Translations under genes and position numbers: made by a program | NCBI GenBank assembly: GCA_021805955.1 | Contig: JAJZDO010000194.1 | Coordinates: 1-5,535, forward strand | Direction of reading: 5' to 3' | Length of the DNA stretch: 5,535 bases | Source: Acidobacteriota bacterium | Lineage (GTDB): Bacteria; Acidobacteriota; Terriglobia; Terriglobales; Acidobacteriaceae | Part shown: positions 1 to 5,535 of the stretch, piece by piece | Position numbering within the stretch: the stretch's first letter is position 1 | How the letters are laid out: every line of letters begins with the position of its first letter | Notes under the pieces: generated by a model | Told to the model about the DNA's origin: nothing | The model's database searches: none | What the model saw: the letters and a program-made list of their open reading frames with translations, nothing else

Positions 1-319
1 CGCCAACGTTGGTGAAGTCGAATTTGCCCGGCTGCGGCTCCAGTTGCTCCCAATACACGGGAGCTTCCATGGTGTTGGCGTGCATATCGGCCAGCGCCGG
101 CCAGACCTTGGGCAGTTCGGCGGGCCACGCACTGGAGTTGTTGATCTGTGCGCCCAGGATGAGATAGGGGCGGCCATCGACCATCAGGGCGAAGCGGCCA
201 TCCTGCTTGACGATCTTCGGCGCCTGGGCTGCGGAGGTGACACCGGCGCAGCCAAGCAGGAAGAGAATCGGCAGCGCGAGGGTTGAACGTTTCAGACGTC
301 CGGTCATCAAGAAGGTCAT
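1..319 (-). CDS. GH35/DUF5597-type beta-galactosidase, N-terminal part (gene continues beyond window)
   Basis: The 106 visible codons begin MTFLMTGRLKRSTLALP, a charged start followed by a hydrophobic core and an Ala-rich end, so the protein is exported. The mature part contains LMVDGRPYLILGAQINNSSAW (residues about 45-65) and then NTMEAPVYWEQLEPQPGKFDF (about 82-102). This pair is typical of the first strands of the TIM barrel in GH35/GH42-like beta-galactosidases that carry a C-terminal DUF5597 domain, usually around 550 residues long. The catalytic glutamates lie downstream and are not visible, so activity cannot be confirmed. Known relatives remove terminal beta-galactose from plant glycans such as xyloglucan; the substrate here is inferred. 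The ATG at 319 was chosen over the in-frame ATG at 307 because AAGGAG at 334-329 sits 9 nt ahead of it. The signal sequence contains LLGC (residues 21-24), a possible relaxed lipobox, and TSA/AQ as a signal peptidase I alternative. It follows the esterase gene on the same strand after a 161-bp gap. Confidence 0.85.
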   Translation of the reverse strand, partial: MTFLMTGRLKRSTLALPILFLLGCAGVTSAAQAPKIVKQDGRFALMVDGRPYLILGAQINNSSAWPAELPKVWPALADMHANTMEAPVYWEQLEPQPGKFDFTNVG

Positions 320-328
320 CGGGAAGCA

Positions 329-334
329 CTCCTT
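329..334 (-). promoter_or_regulatory. Ribosome binding site of the GH35-like gene
   Basis: Read on the minus strand this is AAGGAG, a strong Shine-Dalgarno match, ending 9 nt before the ATG at 319. It is 21 nt from the second in-frame ATG at 307, which is too far, so it decides the start. Confidence 0.7.
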
Positions 335-361
335 CGACGAGCTGGGTCGTTCAGAAAATCG

Positions 362-391
362 ATGACAAAGCGGCCGGCGGTTTTTTGTCAA
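362..391 (-). promoter_or_regulatory. Possible sigma-70-type promoter of the GH35-like gene
   Basis: On the minus strand a perfect TTGACA lies at 391-386, followed after 18 bp by TGTCAT (367-362), a 4-of-6 match to TATAAT. Transcription would begin near 355 and leave a leader of about 35 nt with the ribosome binding site. If real, the hydrolase can be transcribed without the esterase upstream. The -10 is weak and no extended -10 is seen, so this is tentative. Confidence 0.35.
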
Positions 392-408
392 GCGCGCGAA
401 CCGCCGGC
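373..408. repeat. Perfect 10-bp inverted repeat around the candidate -35 box
   Basis: GCCGGCGGTT (373-382) and AACCGCCGGC (399-408) are exact reverse complements with 16 bp between them. The candidate TTGACA (386-391, minus strand) lies in the spacer. Neither strand has a T-run just after the stem, so it is not a standard intrinsic terminator. It could be an operator, an mRNA 3'-end hairpin behind the esterase, or chance in G+C-rich DNA. A second, imperfect hairpin (arms 446-454 and 461-470) lies about 10 nt after the esterase stop, also without a T-run. Confidence 0.5.
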
Positions 409-480
409 ACTGCTAGAAAACTGCTGACGCTTTCACCGGTTTGCACGCGACGCCAACTGCGGCGAACGCGGCTGGCTGCG

Positions 481-1701
481 TCATTGGGCCGGTTGAAACA
501 GCAGCGGAGCGAAGTGGCTCAGGTTATTGCGCCACACCATCCAGACGTGCCGTCCGGGCGTTTGAATGACGACGGGATGCAGTCCCTGTTTTTGCAGCCA
601 CGCGATGAAGTGCTGGTTCGGCGGAAACAGGCCGTCTTCCGTGCCGCAGGCGATCCAGAGCAGCTTTAATTGCTGGTTGATCTGCGGCGCCGTCTGCGGC
701 GTGATGCCGGGAAACGCGGCGGCGAAATTGCCATCGCCCAGGCCACCTGCGCTGAAGCCGCCGACGTACGCGAAATAGTTGGTATGGTTCAGGCCGACGA
801 GCAGACTTTCTGCGCCGCCCATCGACAGCCCAGCAATGGCGTGATCCTGCTGTTTATCGGAGAGGGGATATTGCCGTTGCACTCTGGGCATGACTTCCTG
901 AAACAAGGCCTGCGAAAACTTTGTGAAGTTGTCGATGACCAGTTGCGGATTTTTCCACGCGGCCCATCCGTCGGTGATCATCTTCATGTTCCCGTAGCCC
1001 CAGGGCATGACGACGATCATCGGTTTCACTTTGCCCTGCGCGATCAAGTTGTCGAGGATGACGTTGGCTTTGCCCATGCGCGTCCAGGCGCTGGGCTTGT
1101 CGCTGTAACCGTGCAGCAGATAGAGGACCGGATATTTCTGTGTGCTCCGCGGATCGAAGCCCGGCGGCGTGTAGACGTAGTACTGGCTGTCAATCCCCAC
1201 GATGTTGGAGTGGTAGAAGTGGTGATGCACGACGCCGTGCGGAACATTCTCCGGCTCCCACGGCATAGAGGGATGGCCGGGAACCAGAAACACATTCTGG
1301 TTGCTGAAGAAGCTGGTCTTGATGGTGGTGTTGTGGGGATCCAGAACATCGGTCCCATCGACGTCAAAGCTGTAGCTGTAATACTCCGGCGCCAGCCGGT
1401 GCACGGTGATGGACCAGACGCCGCCGGGCCCTTTTGTCATGGGGAGCGGATGCGCATTGCCCTCGAGTTCCAACTTAACCATAGAAGCATTCGGCATTTT
1501 CAGACGGAATGTCGTAGTGCCATCGGGCTGCACTTGCGGACTGGCTGCGGGGGCGGGTAAAAGCGGGACGGGCGATGTTGGCCGTGCGGGCTTGCCGGCT
1601 GCCTGCGCGATGGCTGCGCTGGAAGAAATTTGAAACAGGACAAGAAGCGAGACGGACCAGCAAGCGGCCGCCCGCGACAAAGAACGAATGAAGGTGGACA
1701 T
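481..1701 (-). CDS. Exported esterase: N-terminal E-set (CBM48-like) module plus esterase D/CE1 alpha/beta-hydrolase domain
   Basis: Complete gene of 406 residues. Residues 1-34 form a signal peptide (basic start, core SVSLLVLF, end AIAQA/AG), so the enzyme acts in the periplasm or outside. A Pro/Ala-rich linker (35-61) leads to a beta-sandwich E-set module (about 62-142, including YYSYSFDVDG and DVLDPHN). The catalytic domain (about 155-406) has YYVYTPPGF (174-182), YPVLYLLHGYSD (190-201), the nucleophile elbow GLSMGG with Ser293, and likely triad partners Asp356 in GTEDG and His385 in PGRHVW. This is the esterase D fold (PF00756) shared by CE1 feruloyl and acetylxylan esterases and by enterobactin-type siderophore esterases. 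Export and the neighbouring glycosidase favour deacylation of a plant polysaccharide, but the substrate is not provable from sequence. The ATG at 1701 was chosen because it begins the signal peptide; a GTG at 1806 would add 35 uncharacteristic residues. A weak GGAG (1716-1713) lies 11 nt upstream. It stops with TGA at 483-481. Confidence 0.88.
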   Translation of the reverse strand: MSTFIRSLSRAAACWSVSLLVLFQISSSAAIAQAAGKPARPTSPVPLLPAPAASPQVQPDGTTTFRLKMPNASMVKLELEGNAHPLPMTKGPGGVWSITVHRLAPEYYSYSFDVDGTDVLDPHNTTIKTSFFSNQNVFLVPGHPSMPWEPENVPHGVVHHHFYHSNIVGIDSQYYVYTPPGFDPRSTQKYPVLYLLHGYSDKPSAWTRMGKANVILDNLIAQGKVKPMIVVMPWGYGNMKMITDGWAAWKNPQLVIDNFTKFSQALFQEVMPRVQRQYPLSDKQQDHAIAGLSMGGAESLLVGLNHTNYFAYVGGFSAGGLGDGNFAAAFPGITPQTAPQINQQLKLLWIACGTEDGLFPPNQHFIAWLQKQGLHPVVIQTPGRHVWMVWRNNLSHFAPLLFQPAQ

Positions 1702-1893
1702 AGATTCGGAGTCTCCGGCGTCGGCGTGACCGCTGCGCACCAGTGTACTTGCAACCACGAATTTGCGGACGCAAGGAGCATGTGAATGCGCTTTGATTTG
1801 GCTCACTGCGACGAATTTTCAAACCGAGGAGTTACAGAAAACACCGTGTAATCGAAGACATCTTTTTGCCGCGGAAAAACCACGGTCCGGGAC

Positions 1894-1926
1894 TTGACAG
1901 TGAAAGTTCCCATTGATTAACGTTAA
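1894..1926 (+). promoter_or_regulatory. Candidate receptor promoter with a LacI-type palindrome at the -10 position
   Basis: A perfect TTGACA (1894-1899) is followed 17 bp later by the palindrome TTAACGTTAA (1917-1926). No hexamer at 16-18 bp spacing matches TATAAT at more than 3 of 6 positions, so either the promoter needs an activator or the TTGACA is fortuitous. A short palindrome with a central CG is the usual form of LacI-family operators, and its place here would let a bound repressor block RNA polymerase. Which regulator binds is inference. It lies 162 bp before the receptor ATG and 215 bp from the esterase ATG. Confidence 0.35.
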
Positions 1927-1944
1927 CGGCGTTTCTAAGTATTT

Positions 1945-1970
1945 CGTTCAGAACGATCTGAACGCAGATC
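1945..1970. repeat. Two overlapping inverted repeats upstream of the receptor gene
   Basis: The first repeat is CGTTCAGA (1945-1952), spacer ACGA, TCTGAACG (1957-1964): a perfect 8-bp stem. The second is GATCTG (1955-1960), spacer AACG, CAGATC (1965-1970): a perfect 6-bp stem. They share 1955-1964, so the two hairpins could not form at once. As DNA they resemble adjoining operator half-sites; as RNA, in a leader started near 1930, they would be alternative stem-loops. Both readings are inference. Confidence 0.5.
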
Positions 1971-2078
1971 AAATATTGCGCGAAAAAAACTACAGTGCGC
2001 GCCTCTCTGAGATCGGGACGGCGCAATCACGAAACTCGCACGATCACCGGATCGCAAGAACACGTTCCTACGCGGGAT

Positions 2079-2082
2079 GGAG
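2079..2082 (+). promoter_or_regulatory. Ribosome binding site of the receptor gene
   Basis: GGAG ends 6 nt before the ATG at 2089 and picks that start over the in-frame ATG at 2077, which overlaps the motif and has only a weak G-rich stretch ahead of it. Confidence 0.65.
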
Positions 2083-2088
2083 CAAATT

Positions 2089-5000
2089 ATGAGGCAATCA
2101 TTTTTGAGGCAGTGCAAGACACAGTTTTTCACCGTTCTAGGATTGGCATCACTGTGTGCGGTGTTGTTCCTTACCGGCACGGCGTATGCGCAGCAGGACG
2201 CGGGCGCAATCACCGGCGTGATTCAAGACAAATCGGGCGCGGTCATTCCCGGAGCGGATGTCACCCTCACGAACACCGACACAGGACTGGTGCTGAAGGC
2301 AAAGAGCAACGGAAGCGGCATCTACACCTTTTCTCCGATTCGAATTGGCAACTACTCCATCAGCGCGGCCGCACCGGGTTTTGAGACGACGAACCAGCAA
2401 AACGTTCACATCGATCTGCAGGAAAACCTGAACCTGCCGCTGACCTTGACCCCCGGCGCTATCGCGCAGACGGTGACGGTGACTTCCGCCCCACCGCTAC
2501 TGCAGACGCAGAACGGTTCCATCGGCCAGGTCATCACCACCCACGAGCTCAAGACCATCCCGTTAAGTTCGCAGAACTGGGTTTATATCGCGCAGCTCTC
2601 CACCGGCGTGGAACCGACGCCCGGCAATCGCGTGGGCGGAACGGGCGGCTTCAACGCTAACGGTCAGAACTCCTCGCAGAACAACTTCATTCTGGATGGC
2701 GTCGATAACAACGTAAACGTGGTGGACTTTGCCAACGGCTCCAGCTTTGTGGCGCTGCCGCCGCCAGACGCGCTGGCAGAATTCAAGATTCAGACGAATA
2801 ACTACAGTGCGGAGTTCGGACACTCGGCCGGCTCGGTCATGAACGTCAGTATCAAGAGCGGCACCAACCAGATTCACGGCGATGTCTGGGAGTACTTCCG
2901 CAATCAGGCGCTCGACGCGACCGACTTTGGGACGAAGACGAAGCCGACCTTCAACCAGAATCAGTTCGGGGCGACGCTGGGTTTCCCGATTATCAAGAAT
3001 CACCTGTTCGTGTTTGGAGACGGGCAAGGCAACCGCGTCAAATTCGCGCAGCCGACGACGGAGACAGTGCCGACGGCAAAGATGCGTAACGGTGACTTTA
3101 CCGAATTGCTGAGCACCAACCTGACCGGCCAGGCCCAGCCAATCTACCTGTACGTGCCGAACTCCGGCGGAACTGCGCTGCAGTCCTACAACGGCCAGCA
3201 GAACGTACTGAGCCCGGCGCAGATCAGTCCGCTTGCTCAGAAGATTCTGAACCTGTATCCACTGCCGAACAGCGGCAATGGAGTGACATTCAATAACTAC
3301 CAGATCAACCGGCAGTCCACGCTGGACACGACGCAATGGGATGCGCGCGTCGACTGGAACGTGAGCTCGAAAGATCAGACATTTTTCCGTTACAGCGACT
3401 TCAATAATCCGCAGTTCGCCGCCCCGCCGTTAGGGCCCGTGCTGGATGGCGGAACGTACGGGACGGATGGCTACACGCAGGACTTTGGAGCCAACGCCGC
3501 CTTCAGCGAAACCCACACCTTCAATCAGAACCTGATCAATGAGTTTCGCGTTGGCTACAACTACATGCATGTCGCCTACATCGCGTCTCTTGCTTCAGAA
3601 AATGTCGCAGCGAATGTCGGTCTGGGCGGCATTCCGTTCAACCCGCTATCCGGCGGCCTGCCGCTGACAGGGATCAGTGGCGTCTCCGGCTTTGGCGTTC
3701 CGGGCTTTATTCCATCCGATGAGTATGAGAACGTTTACGAAATTCTGGACAACGTGACGAAGATCGTCGGCAATCACAGCCTGAAGATGGGCGTTCAGTT
3801 CCAGAGCCTTCGATTCTCTACCCTTCAGCCGCCCTACCCGCTAGGAAACTACAACTACAACGGGGAATATACGAGCAATCTGGGAGCCAGTTTCACGGGA
3901 TTCGGCGTGGCGGATTTCCTGGCCGACCAGATGAACTCGGCGCAATTGAGCAACTCCTTCAAGACAGGCGACGCGCGCTGGTATCGCGCTGCGTATTTTG
4001 AAGATGACTGGCGCGTTAACGATAAGCTGACCCTTAACCTGGGCGTCCGTTATGACTATTACCAGCCATATAAGGATGTAGGCGGGTATCAGGCGACCTA
4101 CTACACGACGAGCAAGTCCACGCTCTCGCCGACGGGCGTTCCGCACGGAACGGCAAACTTCGAAATTCCAATCCAGCAGCAGAACTACCCCATTGCGCCG
4201 GCTTTCACGCAGTTGCTGGCTGCCAACAACATCACGCTGAAATATTCCGGCAATCCGTACCTGGTGAAAGCACAGAACCTGAACTTTGCTCCGCGCATCG
4301 GCTTTGCATACTCGATCAATCCGAAGACAGTCATCCATGGCGGGTTTGGTATCTTCTACGGCGGCCTGGAGAGCGCTGGATACTATCCGAACCTGGGCGA
4401 GAACTATCCGTTCCAGTTCACCGATACGTTCCCCGCTCCCAACTGCGCGGCCGGAAATTGTCCCAGCATCAGCGCGCCTCCGGGTTCCACCCCTGCGAAG
4501 ACGTTCGGGATCAACTTGGAAAATGGCTTTCAGGATGTGTTGAAGGTCGGCCTGCAGAACTTCATCTCCACCCCGGCGCTGCGCGGATCCGATCCACTGA
4601 TCCATACGCCGTACACCGAGGACTACAACCTGGCGGTGCAGTACGCGTTCACGCCAGACACGGTCGCGTCTCTGGCCTATGTCGGGGACAACTCGCTGCA
4701 CATGCCGATGTTTCCAGATCCCAACAATCCACTGGCGTTGTTGAATCCGGCAAACAACTCGCAAAACGTCCGCCCGTTCCCGGGATTTGGCGGGACGGCG
4801 TACAACTCCTACGGAGGTACCAGCAGCTACAACTCGCTGCAGGCCAAGATTGAAAAGCGGCTCAGCAACGGGTTGAGCTTTCTGGCGACGTATACCTGGG
4901 CGCACTCGCTGGACGACACGCCCTCACCGCTGGGCACTACGGGCGGCGGCGGCTATCGCAACACCAACCTGCTGCCGGTACAGTACGACTACAGTAACTC

Positions 5001-5535
5001 CGCATTCGACGTACGCAACCGCGTAACCGTCAACATGTACTATCAGCTCCCGTTCGGCAAGCAGCGCCGGTGGATGAATCAGAGCCGGGCGTTGGATGCG
5101 ATTGCGGGCGGCTGGGCGGCGAACGTGGAGTTCTTCGCGCAAACCGGCAACGCGATGTCTGTCTATCCCAACAACACGACGGCCTCTGGCGGCTCGGCGT
5201 TTGCCCTGGTCACCCGCGATCCGTTTGCTCCGGGTGGCAATCCGAACGCAACCAATCCTGGCGTCACCTGCGCGAACCACACGCGGACCATCTTCCACTG
5301 GTGGAATCCCTGTTCGTTCGCAAACCCGCTACCGGGCAACAGCATTCCTATCTCAGGGTCGGGAGCTTTTGTCACCTCGCGGGCGCAGGTGCTGCAGTAT
5401 CTGGGCGGGAAGCGCAATGAAGTCTATGGACCGGGCTACCAAACCGTCAACATGTCCGTGTTCAAAGATTTCCAGACCTTCAAAGATCAGCAGCTGGAGA
5501 TTCGCGTAGACGGGTTCAACATGTTGAACACGCCT
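2089..5535 (+). CDS. Oar-like TonB-dependent receptor with N-terminal carboxypeptidase-regulatory-like domain (3' end beyond window)
   Basis: 1149 codons are visible without a stop. Residues 1-34 are a signal peptide (basic start, core VLGLASLCAVLFL, cleavage AYA/QQ). Residues about 39-124 form a carboxypeptidase-regulatory-like beta-sandwich (GAITGVIQDKSGAVIPGADV, then GNYSISAAAPGFE). QTVTVTSA (127-134) resembles a TonB box and leads into the plug, with ILDGVDNN (201-208) and YSAEFGHSAG...IKSGTNQIHG (239-264), which are hallmark motifs. The rest is outer-membrane beta-barrel, with YFEDDWRVNDKLTLNLGVRYD (from 636) and NFAPRIGFAY (732-741). The last visible residues, LEIRVDGFNMLNTP, normally lie some tens of residues before the C-terminal aromatic strand, so a full length near 1200 is expected, typical of this acidobacterial family. 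It probably carries a bulky ligand across the outer membrane using TonB-ExbBD energy. The ligand is unknown; the divergent exported esterase and beta-galactosidase suggest a glycan product. Related proteins are often annotated simply as TonB-dependent receptor or Oar. Confidence 0.93.
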   Translation, partial: MRQSFLRQCKTQFFTVLGLASLCAVLFLTGTAYAQQDAGAITGVIQDKSGAVIPGADVTLTNTDTGLVLKAKSNGSGIYTFSPIRIGNYSISAAAPGFETTNQQNVHIDLQENLNLPLTLTPGAIAQTVTVTSAPPLLQTQNGSIGQVITTHELKTIPLSSQNWVYIAQLSTGVEPTPGNRVGGTGGFNANGQNSSQNNFILDGVDNNVNVVDFANGSSFVALPPPDALAEFKIQTNNYSAEFGHSAGSVMNVSIKSGTNQIHGDVWEYFRNQALDATDFGTKTKPTFNQNQFGATLGFPIIKNHLFVFGDGQGNRVKFAQPTTETVPTAKMRNGDFTELLSTNLTGQAQPIYLYVPNSGGTALQSYNGQQNVLSPAQISPLAQKILNLYPLPNSGNGVTFNNYQINRQSTLDTTQWDARVDWNVSSKDQTFFRYSDFNNPQFAAPPLGPVLDGGTYGTDGYTQDFGANAAFSETHTFNQNLINEFRVGYNYMHVAYIASLASENVAANVGLGGIPFNPLSGGLPLTGISGVSGFGVPGFIPSDEYENVYEILDNVTKIVGNHSLKMGVQFQSLRFSTLQPPYPLGNYNYNGEYTSNLGASFTGFGVADFLADQMNSAQLSNSFKTGDARWYRAAYFEDDWRVNDKLTLNLGVRYDYYQPYKDVGGYQATYYTTSKSTLSPTGVPHGTANFEIPIQQQNYPIAPAFTQLLAANNITLKYSGNPYLVKAQNLNFAPRIGFAYSINPKTVIHGGFGIFYGGLESAGYYPNLGENYPFQFTDTFPAPNCAAGNCPSISAPPGSTPAKTFGINLENGFQDVLKVGLQNFISTPALRGSDPLIHTPYTEDYNLAVQYAFTPDTVASLAYVGDNSLHMPMFPDPNNPLALLNPANNSQNVRPFPGFGGTAYNSYGGTSSYNSLQAKIEKRLSNGLSFLATYTWAHSLDDTPSPLGTTGGGGYRNTNLLPVQYDYSNSAFDVRNRVTVNMYYQLPFGKQRRWMNQSRALDAIAGGWAANVEFFAQTGNAMSVYPNNTTASGGSAFALVTRDPFAPGGNPNATNPGVTCANHTRTIFHWWNPCSFANPLPGNSIPISGSGAFVTSRAQVLQYLGGKRNEVYGPGYQTVNMSVFKDFQTFKDQQLEIRVDGFNMLNTP

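Larger units (their letters stand above)
1702..2088. other. Divergent intergenic region between the esterase and the TonB-dependent receptor
   Basis: 387 bp without a convincing gene; short reading frames crossing it have no ribosome binding site or recognisable protein. It must contain the 5' control regions of both flanking genes. The middle (about 1890-1990) is more A+T-rich than the genes and holds a TTGACA, a 10-bp palindrome and two overlapping inverted repeats, listed separately. A minor inverted repeat CGATC-ACCG-GATCG lies at 2041-2054. No convincing minus-strand promoter for the esterase was found; TACACT near 1740-1750 lacks a well-spaced -35. Confidence 0.7.

Noticed and set aside
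373..408. Intrinsic terminator at the 10-bp inverted repeat
   Set aside because: There is no T-run immediately after the stem on either strand; the six T residues are at the inner edge of the left arm.
670..1560. A 296-codon open frame on the plus strand opposite the esterase
   Set aside because: It is antisense to a well-supported gene with signal peptide and catalytic triad, has no recognisable domain, and is the kind of long shadow frame expected in G+C-rich DNA.
1702..1806. Upstream GTG start at 1806 for the esterase, adding 35 residues
   Set aside because: The extension would bury the signal peptide behind a polar stretch and has no ribosome binding site; the ATG at 1701 fits better.
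1995..2384. A 129-codon plus-strand frame overlapping the receptor start
   Set aside because: It overlaps the receptor signal peptide and regulatory-like domain in another frame, and has no ribosome binding site or recognisable sequence.
2563..3336. A 257-codon minus-strand open frame opposite the receptor plug
   Set aside because: The plus strand encodes the conserved plug motifs throughout; the antisense product resembles no known protein family.
3841..4905. A 354-codon open frame on the minus strand opposite the receptor
   Set aside because: Its Arg/Val/Gln-rich composition lacks domains, and it overlaps receptor motifs such as NFAPRIGFAY that are clearly coding on the plus strand.
1..5535. 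CRISPR array, tRNA, insertion sequence or phage elements
   Set aside because: No spaced direct repeats, no tRNA-like cloverleaf and no transposase or integrase-like protein were seen on either strand.

Overview
The window looks like a chromosomal segment from an Acidobacteriota genome, most likely a Terriglobia (subdivision 1) soil bacterium. The main reason is the large plus-strand gene. It encodes an Oar-like outer-membrane TonB-dependent receptor with an N-terminal carboxypeptidase-regulatory-like domain, a type that is greatly expanded in Acidobacteriota. The moderately high G+C and exported carbohydrate-active enzymes fit the same origin. The taxonomic call is an inference from protein style, not from a marker gene.

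Layout from left to right. (1) Positions 1-319, minus strand: the first 106 codons of a secreted or lipid-anchored glycoside hydrolase resembling the GH35/DUF5597 beta-galactosidases; the rest lies outside the window. (2) Positions 320-480: a 161-bp gap with the enzyme's ribosome binding site, a possible promoter and a perfect 10-bp inverted repeat. (3) Positions 481-1701, minus strand: a complete exported esterase of 406 residues, with an N-terminal E-set (CBM48-like) module followed by an esterase D/CE1 alpha/beta-hydrolase domain. (4) Positions 1702-2088: a 387-bp divergent intergenic region with several short palindromes that look like operators or leader hairpins. (5) Positions 2089-5535, plus strand: 1149 codons of the receptor, running off the right edge probably some tens of codons before its natural end.

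Working model (inference): the receptor and the two minus-strand exported enzymes form a small glycan-use locus. The esterase would strip acyl groups from, and the beta-galactosidase would remove galactose from, a plant-type polysaccharide, while the receptor imports a product or senses it. The shared region between the receptor and the esterase is the natural place for a common regulator to bind. No mobile element, tRNA, rRNA or CRISPR array was seen. The protein families are known ones; the most interesting unexplained signals are the palindromes between the divergent genes.
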